A stretch of 64,000 bases of DNA from UBA6522 sp963664945. Lineage in GTDB: Bacteria > Pseudomonadota > Gammaproteobacteria > Steroidobacterales > Rariloculaceae. The position numbers and the translations under genes are program-made. The stretch spans positions 5,580,001 to 5,644,000 of the forward strand of contig OY761822.1 in the NCBI GenBank assembly GCA_963664945.1. Direction: 5' to 3'. Below the pieces are notes generated by a model, which ran no database searches, was not told the origin of the DNA, and worked only from the letters and a program-made list of their open reading frames with translations. Shown here piece after piece: positions 42,676-53,396 of the stretch (the stretch's first letter is position 1; each line of letters opens with the position of its first letter).

Positions 42676-44457
42676 TCAGGGCGGCGCGGGGGTCAGGATG
42701 GCGTCGAGCGCATCCTGCGGGCGTGCGGCGTAGTGGCGGTTTGCCTGGGGGATGTAGTCGAAGTGGCCGATCGCGCGCACGATGGAGATCGCGGCGTTGC
42801 TGAGCGCCGCCAGGTTTTGCGGCAGATGCCCGGCCGCGGCGCGGCAGCGGTCCTCGTCGTAGCTGAAGTCGCGCACGTAGTGAACCCGGTTCTCCACTTC
42901 CCAGTGGCGGCGCACGATGTTCAACAGTTCGTCGGGTCCGGCCTCCTCGACGCCGAGCGAGGTGAGCCCGTAGGCGATCTCGCGGGTGCTTTCCCCGGTC
43001 TTGACCACGACGCGCTCGCGCTGCACGCGCAGCGCCTGACGGCGTGCGGGCAGATCGCACCGCCCGTCCCACTTGGCGGGCGTGAGGTCGAAGGCCGCGC
43101 AGCGGCGGGTCTCCAGCCGCCCATGGGCCTTGTGCAGCGCCTCGGCGCTCCAGCGCGCCTGGCTCCAGTCGATGTCCGCCAGGTCCTCGCGAATGCTCGG
43201 CTGGTTGCCCTTCACGGCGGTGATCGCGTAGTCGGCCTTGCACTCCTCCACCAAGCAGCGCGCCGTGTCGTGTTGGGCGTGGATGGCGTCGAGCGTGACG
43301 ACGCGCCCGGCGAGGTCCAGTTGCCGCGCCAGTTCGCGCACCGCCGGGATCTCGTTGCTTTTGGCGCCGATGCGCACCTGCCCGAGCACCAGGCCGCTGC
43401 CGTGCTCCACCGCGGCCACCATCATCTGGCGTTCGCCCTCGGTCCGCCTGGAGGCGCCGCGCACGTCCTTGCCGTCCATGGCCACCGGCGCAAGCCCGGC
43501 ATGCTGGGCGCTCCAGGCGCGCAGCGCCCGATCCAGAGTGTCCGGCGGCAGCTTCGAGAGGATGTAATGGAAGGTCGAGGCAGCGGGCACTGTGTAGCAC
43601 TGGCGCGTCGGGCTGAAGAACCCGCCCACCGCACGGCGCTGCGCCTCGTCGAGCCGGGCGGCGAACTCCCCGAACGCGCTCACGCCGCGATACCCGGCCA
43701 GGCGCGCCGCGATCATGATCGTCAGGTAGCTCGCCAAGCTGTAGCGCTGCCCGCGCCGTTTGCGAAAATCCTCCATCTCCCCGAGAAAGTCGTGAAGACT
43801 GCGCAATTGCCCCGCCGGCATCGGCGCCTCGCGCACCTCCACGGGCTCGCGCCCATCGCGTAGCGCCTCGCGGGCGCCGGCTTCAAGCTCGTACACGTAA
43901 ACCTCCTTGGGCTGGCCGTGCTCGCGCCACCGCGCCGGGCTGCCGTACACCCGCGAATAACCGCGCGTCAGGCCCAGCATCCGCCAGTTCGACGCCCGGT
44001 AGCAAACCCCCGAAAACCGCGACGGGTCCACGAACGTCTCCGCCAACAGCACCGGGAAACCGTGCATCGCGCGCATGTCCCCCGACAGCCGGCGCAGACT
44101 CAGACCCAGCACCCGAGAGGCCAGGTTGCGTACCTCCCCCTTGCCCACCAGCAACGCGAAACGGCTGTTGTTCGCGATCAGCTTCAGCCGCCGAAACTGC
44201 CGCTCCGGCGGCCAACCCAGCCACTCGTCCCGAACCCCGACCTTGAACGCGCCCGCCGTCCAGCCCAGCAGCGCAACCCAGCTCCCGCCGCATACCGCCA
44301 CGTGACGCAGCGACTGACCGAACAATCCCTTGTACGGCAAATAGTGAAACTCCCTCATCAGCGCGTCCCAACGCCGCCGCTCCGCCACGCCGCGCACCGG
44401 GCGCACCCACACATCGCGCAACTTCAACCGGCCACGGGAAAACACCGAGATCACCAT
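42676..44457 (-). CDS. Fusion of a DruA (DUF4338) domain with an ISAs1 transposase
   Basis: 593 residues from ATG 44457, preceded by AAGGGGG. Residues 1-210 are DUF4338-like: MREFHYLPYKGLFGQSLRHV, ALLGWTAGAFKVGVRDEWLG, LIANNSRFALLVGKGEVRNL, LLAETFVDPSRFSGVCYRAS. Residues 240-593 are an ISAs1 transposase: LHDFLGEMEDFRKRRGQRYS, then VAMDGKDVRGASR with the first catalytic Asp, LDAIHAQHDT with the second, and the late RRHWEVENRVHYVRDFSYDE with the Glu. No stop or frameshift separates the two parts. Normal ISAs1 transposases are about 370 residues and lack the DruA part. It is a transposon-borne DruA of different origin from the one at 32624-33505. Confidence 0.9.
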   Translation of the reverse strand: MVISVFSRGRLKLRDVWVRPVRGVAERRRWDALMREFHYLPYKGLFGQSLRHVAVCGGSWVALLGWTAGAFKVGVRDEWLGWPPERQFRRLKLIANNSRFALLVGKGEVRNLASRVLGLSLRRLSGDMRAMHGFPVLLAETFVDPSRFSGVCYRASNWRMLGLTRGYSRVYGSPARWREHGQPKEVYVYELEAGAREALRDGREPVEVREAPMPAGQLRSLHDFLGEMEDFRKRRGQRYSLASYLTIMIAARLAGYRGVSAFGEFAARLDEAQRRAVGGFFSPTRQCYTVPAASTFHYILSKLPPDTLDRALRAWSAQHAGLAPVAMDGKDVRGASRRTEGERQMMVAAVEHGSGLVLGQVRIGAKSNEIPAVRELARQLDLAGRVVTLDAIHAQHDTARCLVEECKADYAITAVKGNQPSIREDLADIDWSQARWSAEALHKAHGRLETRRCAAFDLTPAKWDGRCDLPARRQALRVQRERVVVKTGESTREIAYGLTSLGVEEAGPDELLNIVRRHWEVENRVHYVRDFSYDEDRCRAAAGHLPQNLAALSNAAISIVRAIGHFDYIPQANRHYAARPQDALDAILTPAPP

Positions 44458-44550
44458 GACCCCCTTTATGCCACAACGACTTCTGAATAGCCAGACCTTG
44501 CACAGCCTGACCGCTTCCCTCACCGTTTACAGCCTCAGGCTATACGCCCC

Positions 44551-44568
44551 GACTTTTGGAGAGCCCTG
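44551..44568 (-). repeat. Right terminal inverted repeat of the ISAs1-like element
   Basis: Inverted counterpart of 42441-42458. Followed by the second CCCCCGGGC copy (44569-44577). Confidence 0.88.
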
Positions 44569-44577
44569 CCCCCGGGC

Positions 44578-47500
44578 AAATCCTGTTGCTGGAACGGGGC
44601 AAGTGGACGCACAATCGCCTGCTGCGTTTCGTTCTCGACGATGTCCTCGGCCGCCGGGAAGCGCCTACGCTCCAAGCCACCGCCGCGCTGCTGCACCGCG
44701 ACTGCCTGGTGCCCCGCGTAGGCATGAGCCTGCTCGACAACCTCGACGAAAATAGCCACAAGCATGCCTTCGCCGTCTCCAACGTCCTCAAATACGCGTT
44801 GCGGGAATCCATCGAGCTGATCGGCAACGAGGCTATTCGCTACCTGCGCGAAGTGCGCAAGGAGCGAATCTACCGGCTCGACGAGAAGCTGGCCGGCGAA
44901 CTCGGGCTGGAAGCGCTGCGCTACATGTACCGCCTGATGTTCCTGTTCTACATGGAAGCCCGGCCGGAACTCCGCTACGCGCCCCTCGATTCGGAGGCTT
45001 ACCGTAAGGGTTATAGCCTCGAACACCTGCGCGATATGGAACTCGTCCGCCTGAGCAGCGAGGAATCGCTGAATGGCTACTACATCCACAACAGCATTCA
45101 AACCCTGTTCCGATTGATCCGGGACGGATTCGACGGCGGCGACCCCGATCTCCTGCCTGGTGCGCTGCACAACACCTTCCAGATCAAGTCCTTGGACAGC
45201 GCCTTGTTCCGGAAAGGGGCAACCCCGCTGCTGGACGGCATTAAGCTGCGCAACGAGACCTTGCAACGCGTGCTTCGGTTGATGTCCCTCACCCGCCCCG
45301 CAAAGGGAAGGCGACGACGGGGCCGCATCTCATACGCCCAACTCGGCATCAACCAATTGGGTGCCGTGTACGAAGCACTGCTGTCCTACCGAGGCTTCTT
45401 CGCGGAAGATGATTTGTACGAGGTAAAGGAGCCAAGCAAGACGAAAAAAAGCGATGCGCCGGACGAACTGGCCAATGCCTGGTTCGTGCCCTTGTCCGAA
45501 TTACACAGGTACAGCACGGAAGAACGGGTGTTCGAGCGGAGCGGCGATGGCTTGCGGAAGCTCAAGGTCCATCCCAAGGGCAAGTTCATCTACCGCTTGG
45601 CCGGGCGTGACCGGCAGAAAAGCGCCAGCTATTACACGCCGGAGAGCCTGACGCGATGCGTCGTGAAGTACGCCCTGAAGGAATTGATACCCGGCGACAT
45701 TCCGGCCGCCCGGATTCTCGACCTCACCGTCTGCGAGCCTGCCATGGGTTCGGCGGCCTTTCTGAACGAAGCCGTCAACCAGCTTGCGGAGAAGTATCTG
45801 GATCGCCGCCAGCGCGAACTCGGCGAGCGTATTGCCCACGCGAAGTACGGCGACGAGTTGCAAAAGACGAAACACTATATCGCCGACCGCAACGTTTTCG
45901 GCGTGGACTTGAACCCCGTCGCCGGGGAACTCGCTGAGGTCTCGCTGTGGCTGAACTGCATCCACAAGGACGGCCATGTCCCGTGGTTCGGCTACCAGAT
46001 TGCATGCGGCAACTCCCTTGTCGGCGCTCGTCGGCAGGTTTATCGGCGAAGCAGCGTGGTCAAGCAGAAGCGGGCCGACCTCTGGTTTAACTGCGCCCCG
46101 GAACGAGTGGCGCCGCCGAGAGCGAATGCCAGCGGCGAAGTTCGTGCGCCACCGGTTTCGCCAGCCGGGGAGACGGTCCAAGTCCACCGTCCGTCGAAAA
46201 CCATATACCACTTCCTCCTCCCGGACCCTGGCATGGCCGACTACCGCAACAAGGCGGCGCGGGAATTGGAAGGCGGCAACTTCGAGCGGATCAAAGCGTG
46301 GCGAAAATCGTTCTGCCAACCCTTCACGGAAGAAGAAACGCTCGAACTCGAAACCCTATCGGATCGCATCGACGCACTCTGGGCGCTGCATGCGGAGCAA
46401 CTTGCTCGGGACCGCCGGGAGACCGAAGACAGCCTGCCCGTGTGGGGCCGGGAGGACGAAACGCGCCGCCGGACGGGCAACCTGTGGAAGGACCGCATCC
46501 GCGCCCAGGGCGTATTTGGCGATGGTGCCCGCTCGGCGAGCCCTTATCGCCGCCTGAAGCTGGTCATGGACTATTGGTGCGTCCTGTGGTTCTGGCCCAT
46601 CGGTGAGGCCGACCTGCTGCCCACTCGGGATGATTTTCTGACCGAAGTCAGCCTGGTTTTGACCGGTTCCGTTTTCCAACCCGGCATCGGTCCCAACCAG
46701 ACCGCCGACCTCTTCGGCAAGGAGTACGCGAAACTCGCCGACAACATCGCCAAACGAATCAGCAACGAAATCGGAATGTTGGACTTGGAAAGAGTTTTCG
46801 AGCAATTTCCCCGACTGAAATATGTTGACGACGTGGCAAGCAAGCGGAAGTTTCATCACTGGGAGTTGATGTTCGCGGACATGTTCTACGGGTACCGTCA
46901 GGATGGCGAAATCCGCGGCGGCTTCGACTTGGTGCTGGGAAATCCCCCGTGGATCAAGGTGGAGTGGAAGGAGGCCAGGGTACTGGGCGACTTCGACCCC
47001 TCGCTCGTGCTGCGCAAGCGATCCGCCGTCGAGTTGACGAGGGGCAGGGACGAGGCGTTCGAGCAGCGCGAGGGCTTGCGAGAGGCCTGGATAGCGGATA
47101 TGGAGGATTCGGAGGCGATGCAGGCTTTTCTGAACGCGCGGCAGAACTACCCATCACTAACAGGACAAAAAACTAATCTGTACAAGTGTTTTTTGCCGCA
47201 GGCGTGGATGATTTCCAACGAGTACGGTGTCGCGGGTTTTCTGCATCCGGAAGGCATTTACGACGACCCGAAGGGAGGGGATTTTCGGAGCGAAGTCTAT
47301 TCCCGGCTGCGGGCGCATTTCCAGTTCGCGAACGAAACGAAGCTGTTCGCCGAGGTCGATCACCACACAGCCTTCAGCGTGAACATTTACGGCAAGCAAG
47401 TTGCTGAACCGAAATTCAACCACATCGCGAATCTTTACGCGCCGGCCACCATCGATTCCACATTTGCCCATGAAGGCGGTGCCAATGTGCCTGGGATCAA

Positions 47501-48959
47501 GGACAAAGAAGGCAAGTGGAATACGAACGGTCACCGATCTCGCGCCATCAAAGTGGACTCAGCAGCCCTCGCAGTTTTCGCTTCTTTGTATGGTGGAAGC
47601 GATATTCTACCGGGTGAAGCGCGGCTGCCAGCTCTTCATTCGCGCGAGTTGCTGGTCGCTGTGAGCAAGCTTCGTCGTTATCCGCGTCGAATAGCGGATG
47701 CCAGCGGAAGCTTCTATGTGACGCAGCATTGGAACGAGACTATCGCGCAACAAAACGACACCATCCGGCGCGAAACCAGTTTCCCTCCGAACACGAGCGA
47801 AATGGTGGTGTCTGGCCCTCACTTCTCGGTCGGCAATCCTTTTAACAAGACCCCCCGCGCGCGGTGCTCCAAGAGCAGCGACTACGACTGCCTGGACCTT
47901 ACCAGGCTGCCTGACGACTATCTGCCACGCACCAACTATGTGCGGGCCTGCACCAAGGACGAATATTTGCGCCGCACCCCCAAGGTGCCTTGGGTGGAAA
48001 TCGGCGATACCGAACCGCGCCCCGTGACCGATTTCTTTCGCATCGCCAATCGGGAGATGGTCGGCGCATCCTCGTCGCGGACACTCAGCACGGCGTTGAT
48101 TCCGAAGGGTGTGGCAAGCATCCACTCTATCGTCACCACAGCGTTCCGTAACGTGGTCCATTGTGTCGACTTCTTCTCCCTCACCGTCTCCATCGTCCTC
48201 GATTTCTTCATCAAGAGCACCGGCTCGGGCCACGTCAACGTCTCGCTGCTCAACCGCCTCCCGATGCTCGCGGAAGACTGTCCGCCGTCCGTCCGCAACG
48301 CTCTCCGGGCGCGGGCACTATGTCTTGGCTGCCTGACTGAGCCCTACGCCGAGCTTTGGCAGGAAATCTGCACGACGCCGCTGCCCGAAGACCCTTCGCA
48401 GCGCCACATCGACGCCTTCATCGCTGACCGCTGGACGAGTGTTGACTGTCGTTTACCAGTCACGTTCTTCGCCGACCTCACCCCAACCTGGAACCGCAAT
48501 ATCGCTCTCCGCACCGACCTTGCCCGGCGCCAGGCGATGGTCGAAATCGATGTCCTCGTCGCCAAGGCCCTTGACCTGACGCTGGACGAACTTCTGACCA
48601 TCTATCGAGTGCAGTTTCCGGTCATGCGCCAATACGAAGCTGACACATGGTACGACGCCAATGGCCGTATCGTTTTCACCGCCTCCCGGGGCCTACCGGG
48701 AGTCGGCTTACCCCGAAAGGCAAAAAAGGGCGACACTTCCTACGCCATCGACAGCCTTTCCGACCACGCGACCTACGTCGCGCTGGGCTGGGAGGACATC
48801 CGAACCCTTGAAACAGCGACCATCCACCGTCGCATTACAGACGATACGCAACCCGGCGGACCAGTCCAACGCTTAATCGACTATGTGGCGCCTTTCACGC
48901 GTTGCGACCGCGAGCAAGACTATCGGGCAGCTTGGGATGCATTCCAAACGGTTGACTGA
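44578..48959 (+). pseudogene. 3' part of a giant adenine-specific DNA methyltransferase gene (DISARM DrmMI/PglX-like)
   Basis: The frame continues from 42440 across the insertion and is otherwise intact for about 1,460 residues. Methyltransferase motif I is ILDLTVCEPAMGSAAF (near residue 570 of the restored protein), and motif IV is LGNPPWIKVEW (near 977), the N6-adenine type. Long helical flanks resemble DISARM DrmMI, BREX PglX and Type IIG enzymes. It would mark host DNA as self for the neighbouring helicases. The open frame extends back to a TTG at 44556 inside the element end, which could allow some N-terminally shortened product. Without the first 190 residues function is doubtful. Confidence 0.85.
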
Positions 48960-49043
48960 ATCGTGATGACGGGCGCGCGAAGCCGTTGGGTCGCTATCGC
49001 CACCGTAGCCTCAATTGCCGAACAGCCTGGTGTCCGAAGCATT

Positions 49044-49970
49044 TTACTCTCGCTTCAAAACGTAGTCCTTGGCTTTGCTTGCAAATGCACTGGCATTCCA
49101 AAGCAACTCGATCTTGTCTCTTTGCAACGCACGGCACCACGAATCGATGTAGCTTGGGTGCTGCATCTCGCCATTGATGCGAAGGTGAGCGCAAAGGAAC
49201 GCCGCGCCAAGCTCGGCGATAAGTTCCTCAAACGCATATCGGTCATCGCCCCACATCCTGTGCTTGGCCCGGTCCAACCGGCTTCCGTGCCCCGTCCAAT
49301 GAATGACCTCATGCCATAACGTAGCCCAGTCATTAGCCTCTCCATCGCCTCCGTCCCGTTGCGCCATGTGGGTAAACTGTTCGATGGCAGGCATGGTAAC
49401 GACATCCCAGCTTGGGTAGTAGGCGGCCTGATTGCTGGCGTAACGGATTTGCAGCCCACGGTCCGCCTCAAGCTGGCGTTGCAGGCGTATTGATTGCGTG
49501 AAGCGCATGGCGCGGGAAGTCGGATTACGTTCCAGAAACGACAAACCGAGCATCTTCTCGCAGTCCCGCACCTGATCGATGTTGTAGACGAGCCGAGCAT
49601 GGCTTGTGCGATCACGATAGTCGACATACTCGTTCGGCAAGCGCTGGAGCGCTACCGGCGAAGCATCTTTCTGATCGATAGCGGCCCCAAGTTCCTCAAC
49701 GACATGATCTGGCACCCAGAGATTGGTTCGGTATCCGCAGTTTGAAGCGTGAGCCAGCAGAATCGTCCCGTTGAACACGCCGTAGGGCACTTTAGGCGCA
49801 CGCAGATTACTGGGCCAAGTATTGGCCGAATGCGGCATGGACCCAATGACGACAACCGCTACGCGGTCGGACCAGGGTCTGCGCCAGGGCAGCACGCCCT
49901 TTTCAAGGCGCTCGATTATATCTTTCAGTACTTGCTGGTCCGTGATTGCGTTTGACATGCCATTTGCCAT
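49044..49970 (-). CDS. ArdC-like antirestriction protein with zincin domain
   Basis: 308 residues. The N-terminal part is of the ArdC/DUF1738 type (LEKGVLPWRRPW, NGTILLAHASNCGYRTNLWV), which binds single-stranded DNA. The C-terminal metallopeptidase-like part has HEVIHWTGH at 220-228, with H220, E221 and H224 of the HExxH site, plus FEELIAELGAAFL for the third metal ligand. ArdC proteins are carried by plasmids and phages to block restriction of incoming DNA. It is encoded on the opposite strand from the methyltransferase, inside a defence island. An alternative start at residue 5 (MSNAIT) is possible. Confidence 0.85.
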   Translation of the reverse strand: MANGMSNAITDQQVLKDIIERLEKGVLPWRRPWSDRVAVVVIGSMPHSANTWPSNLRAPKVPYGVFNGTILLAHASNCGYRTNLWVPDHVVEELGAAIDQKDASPVALQRLPNEYVDYRDRTSHARLVYNIDQVRDCEKMLGLSFLERNPTSRAMRFTQSIRLQRQLEADRGLQIRYASNQAAYYPSWDVVTMPAIEQFTHMAQRDGGDGEANDWATLWHEVIHWTGHGSRLDRAKHRMWGDDRYAFEELIAELGAAFLCAHLRINGEMQHPSYIDSWCRALQRDKIELLWNASAFASKAKDYVLKRE

Positions 49971-50147
49971 CAGAGATCACCCTTGACCGTCGCAGTGCAG
50001 TTTTCATCCACCCGAACAATACGGGTAGCAACCATCGACACCACCACGTTGCGGGTCGATGCCATCGCCGCGATCGAGGAATTGTTTGGCAATGGAGCTA
50101 TGGACGGGCCATCCATTGTGCTACCGGACGGGGGTTTTTGGTCGAAT

Positions 50148-53100
50148 TCAGCCGAAACCGCTGAACTGCTTTACAGCCTGTCCAAATGAGAGCCCGTCCT
50201 CCCATACCGCACGACCGACCCGGAATCGCGCCTGACCCTCGACGATCTTGAGTTCAACGGCACCGCGCGGTTGACGGGCTGCCACCTCGGCTTCCCGCAC
50301 GGCCTCGTAGTCAGACAACAGCGCCTTCAGATGCGTCCCCACACCAAACACGACGCGAAGCCGGTCGCGGATGGTAGCTCCGGTGGGTGTATCTTCATCC
50401 ATGGGGACCACACACAATGCGAATCCGTCATTGAGCGAGCAGGCGCGTTTCGCTTGGGCAGGCGTCATCCCTACTTGGTCAATTCTCGTACTCTTCACCT
50501 CGATCAACGTAGTTCCGCGCGTTCCGGCAAGTTCTAATCCCACCTCCTCTTCGTTCTCCACGAAGTCGCTTTCCACCTCAAAGTCGGAGCCTATTCTTGT
50601 TCGACGCACAGTCAGTCCGCACTCCTCCAACCCTTCCCGCAATAGGTTCTCGACGAGACTACCGATTTCGTAATTCCGCCGGATCTTCTGACGACGGATC
50701 TTCCGCTCTTCGATTGTTTCAATGATCCCCGGATGGTCGCGTATCTCCTTTGTCAGTTCACGGACGCGGTCCACGTCACCGGCCGCTTCGGCGAGATCCT
50801 GCATTGATCGAATTAGCGACAGTCGCTGGCCCTCTTCGTCAGCAACAACCCGCAGCGCAAGGTCTGCGCTGCTGATCCCCAACGCACGCAAGAGCTGCTC
50901 GCCCCGGCCTCCGAGCAGTAACGATGAGGTTTCTCGCGAGTCTGCGAGGAGTCCTGCCAGCGATTCCGCGGACGCGGTCGCACCACGGCGCCCGCTGGCG
51001 TCGAGCGGCACCCACTGTCTGCGGCTGAGGGGAGTGAGCCATGCCGCACGATAGGTCTTGTGGCTCTCGTCACACTCGCATTCGACTCTGCGTTCCTCGA
51101 ACGCTTGCTCATCCGCCTCCGCCACATATTCAACCAGGAACCGAATGAACTCCGTGGCCCGACGCCTGCTCTTGCGCGCAGTGTCGATCAAGCCGGCGTC
51201 AGATTTTACGAGAAATGCGATATCTGAGACTTCGACTTCCTGCGTCGACCTATGCGAACCCGTCCGATCAGGAAGCGGTTCATCAGGGAGAAACGCCTCC
51301 ACAACCCGGCTCGTCTCGATGAGCGGTGACGCGTTCACGTAGCCGCGTTTCGCCAGCCGTGGCCATAGATCAGGATCTTCCTCCGCAAATAGATCCGCGA
51401 ACACCATACGCTTCGGGAACAGTGATCCGAAACGTCTTCCTCCTTGGGGCCATGTCGCCATCGGCGCGAGGGGCCTTTCAGGCAATTTGCGTCCTCGCTC
51501 CAGATATGTCACGGCGACTCCGTCCTCAAGCTTGTCCACTGTAGGCGCGGGAAAGCCCTCCAACCGCTCGACGTAATCCGGTCGATCCGACATCCATCGG
51601 AATAGCCTTACCGCCCAAGGCACGAGCTTCTCTTCGATAGCGCCTTCGCGACATGAGTCCTTGACGCAAGTTACAAGTCTGTCGAGCAGTTCTGTTTCCC
51701 GCTTTGGTCCAAGGAGTTCCGCTAGCCCGTCCAACTCCGCGTCCTTGTTCAGCAGTGTCTCGCGAACTCCCAATCCCAACGCATCCCCAATGTCCTTCAG
51801 TTCTTCGGAGATACCCTCGTCGCGACCCAACTGCGAACGCGAGCATAGCGTGCCCGCCTGGCTTGGCAATAACCCGTGCTCGTCAAGGAGCCCGGTCTCG
51901 TTGGCATCACGAATTAGCTCGAGCAACGACACGAGCCATGGCAGCCCTTCGCCGTTCACCAATTTGCATTGCAGCTCCTTCATGCTGTCCGTGTCGGCAA
52001 CTCGTTTCGCGACTTTCGCCAGTGTGAGTGCTTCTTGCATTTCTTCGCGCGAGCTATTGAGGAGCTTCCGCCAGTGCGAAAGGTTTCTCGACCACGACGC
52101 CAATTCGCCACGGCGCGGCAACCTTGCCCCCGCACCTTCCCACGCTGACATCAGTGTCCACAGCCGATCCTGGTGCGACGAGTTCTCGGTTGTCGGGAGC
52201 CACGCCGCCAAGGGTTCAATCCAATGCCCGGCGACCGTCAGCAAAAGCTTCGTTTGGCGGGCTTTTCGTACCAATTCGCGAAGTAGCGAACGAAACCAAG
52301 TGTCGTCACTGGCCCAATCTGGTAGATTCGAAATATCGAAAGTCAGCATCCGCTCAGCGCCCGGCCACCGCTCCTGCGCGCACAATTCCAGAAGGCGCTT
52401 CTGGTGGCGCATCGAGTCCTCCAGCAACCGACGGTTCTCTTGAGCACCGGCTGAATCTCCGGTCAGGACGATTCCATCGCGATCCTCGCGAGGTTTAAAA
52501 TTCTTGCTGTTGACGGTTGCCGGAAGTCCTAACCGCTCGCTTCCAATCAGCGGGAAAAGTACGAAGAGTTTCGCCGACAAGTGCTGCGAGGGGTCGATTT
52601 CGAGTCCAGATTCACCAGAGAGCAGTTGCAACGCAGCACAGCACTCGCCTTCAGTGCCCGCGACCGCAACGGAGCGGGACAACTCGCCATCTTCCGTCTC
52701 ATACAAGATCGTCAGGACATCACCCGCTCCCTGACTGCCCTGGGACAACTTCCACTTCCCGTTAAGCGTCGTCACGACGATTTCCTTGATTTCCGGGCAA
52801 AACGCCAAAGCCAACGGACCGCTCTCGCAAAGCACCTTTAGCCCCTCCTCGGAAAGCTCCCTTGCGCGAGATTGCACGATCTCATATGTGAACGCGGTGG
52901 TCGTACCAGGCGCGAGCTGTGCGCTATTGACCGACTGCTCGAACGCCACCCAGGACCGGTCCATTGCTTCGTGCAACTCTCCTGAAGTCTCGCCTGAGCG
53001 GTCCAGCAGAAATTCAAACCCGTTCGAATCCTCGATACGTCCCGAAACTTGGACCCTCCGTGAAAGGAGGTGCGTGGCCAAGAATCCAGAGCCGAACTGA

Positions 53101-53396
53101 CCGATATCCTCTAAGTCCTCGGTCTTCGTCGAACCATGGTAAACGAGGTGTGCAATCTCCTTGGACGTGAAGGGATTCCCATCGTGCTGAAAGCGAAGCT
53201 CCGATGCCGAAAGATCAACTTGGATACGCACACCATCCATACCTGCCGCGTCACGGGCGTTTTGGAGTAGTTCCCAGATCCAGCGCACTCCCAACACCGC
53301 CCGATTGTCCTCGACCCGGTCGAGGTGCTTGAAGATGGATTGAGCCGTGTTGTCTACGAGGACTTGGTCCCTCGCGTCTTGTAAGTCTTTCGTCAT
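50148..53396 (-). CDS. GHKL (Hsp90-like) ATPase with a C-terminal nuclease-like domain
   Basis: 1,082 residues. The N-terminal ATPase has WELLQNARDA (E42, N46, D49), HDGNPF (D72, G74) and GQFGSGF (99-105), the N, G1 and G2 boxes of the Hsp90/histidine-kinase/MutL fold, close to sacsin-like ATPases. The middle 700 residues are helical and not recognised. Near residues 935-970, GSDFEVESDF and LIEVKSTR give the D...E-x-K spacing of a PD-(D/E)xK nuclease, similar to DUF3883. Proteins with this layout occur in defence islands. The order suggests a sensor or ATP switch joined to DNA cleavage. Its promoter would lie in the 344-bp gap upstream. Confidence 0.8.
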   Translation of the reverse strand: MTKDLQDARDQVLVDNTAQSIFKHLDRVEDNRAVLGVRWIWELLQNARDAAGMDGVRIQVDLSASELRFQHDGNPFTSKEIAHLVYHGSTKTEDLEDIGQFGSGFLATHLLSRRVQVSGRIEDSNGFEFLLDRSGETSGELHEAMDRSWVAFEQSVNSAQLAPGTTTAFTYEIVQSRARELSEEGLKVLCESGPLALAFCPEIKEIVVTTLNGKWKLSQGSQGAGDVLTILYETEDGELSRSVAVAGTEGECCAALQLLSGESGLEIDPSQHLSAKLFVLFPLIGSERLGLPATVNSKNFKPREDRDGIVLTGDSAGAQENRRLLEDSMRHQKRLLELCAQERWPGAERMLTFDISNLPDWASDDTWFRSLLRELVRKARQTKLLLTVAGHWIEPLAAWLPTTENSSHQDRLWTLMSAWEGAGARLPRRGELASWSRNLSHWRKLLNSSREEMQEALTLAKVAKRVADTDSMKELQCKLVNGEGLPWLVSLLELIRDANETGLLDEHGLLPSQAGTLCSRSQLGRDEGISEELKDIGDALGLGVRETLLNKDAELDGLAELLGPKRETELLDRLVTCVKDSCREGAIEEKLVPWAVRLFRWMSDRPDYVERLEGFPAPTVDKLEDGVAVTYLERGRKLPERPLAPMATWPQGGRRFGSLFPKRMVFADLFAEEDPDLWPRLAKRGYVNASPLIETSRVVEAFLPDEPLPDRTGSHRSTQEVEVSDIAFLVKSDAGLIDTARKSRRRATEFIRFLVEYVAEADEQAFEERRVECECDESHKTYRAAWLTPLSRRQWVPLDASGRRGATASAESLAGLLADSRETSSLLLGGRGEQLLRALGISSADLALRVVADEEGQRLSLIRSMQDLAEAAGDVDRVRELTKEIRDHPGIIETIEERKIRRQKIRRNYEIGSLVENLLREGLEECGLTVRRTRIGSDFEVESDFVENEEEVGLELAGTRGTTLIEVKSTRIDQVGMTPAQAKRACSLNDGFALCVVPMDEDTPTGATIRDRLRVVFGVGTHLKALLSDYEAVREAEVAARQPRGAVELKIVEGQARFRVGRAVWEDGLSFGQAVKQFSGFG

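Larger units (their letters stand above)
42441..44568 (-). mobile_element. ISAs1-like element with a DruA-transposase fusion (2,128 bp)
   Basis: The left end CAGGCCTATCCAAAAGTC and the right end CAGGGCTCTCCAAAAGTC (reverse strand) match at 16 of 18 positions. The flanking direct repeats are CCCCCGGGC (42432-42440 and 44569-44577), a 9-bp target duplication. ISAs1 elements duplicate about 8-10 bp. A single gene on the reverse strand fills most of the element. It splits the methyltransferase gene, whose frame is exactly restored when the element and one repeat are removed. Confidence 0.92.

Noticed and set aside
44556..44577. TTG 44556 as the real start of the methyltransferase
   Set aside because: These bases belong to the element end and duplicated target. 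The gene truly begins at 41873.
49983..50189. Possible 68-residue protein from a TTG start
   Set aside because: There is no clear ribosome site, it overlaps the end of the GHKL gene, and no family is recognisable. The frame may be chance.
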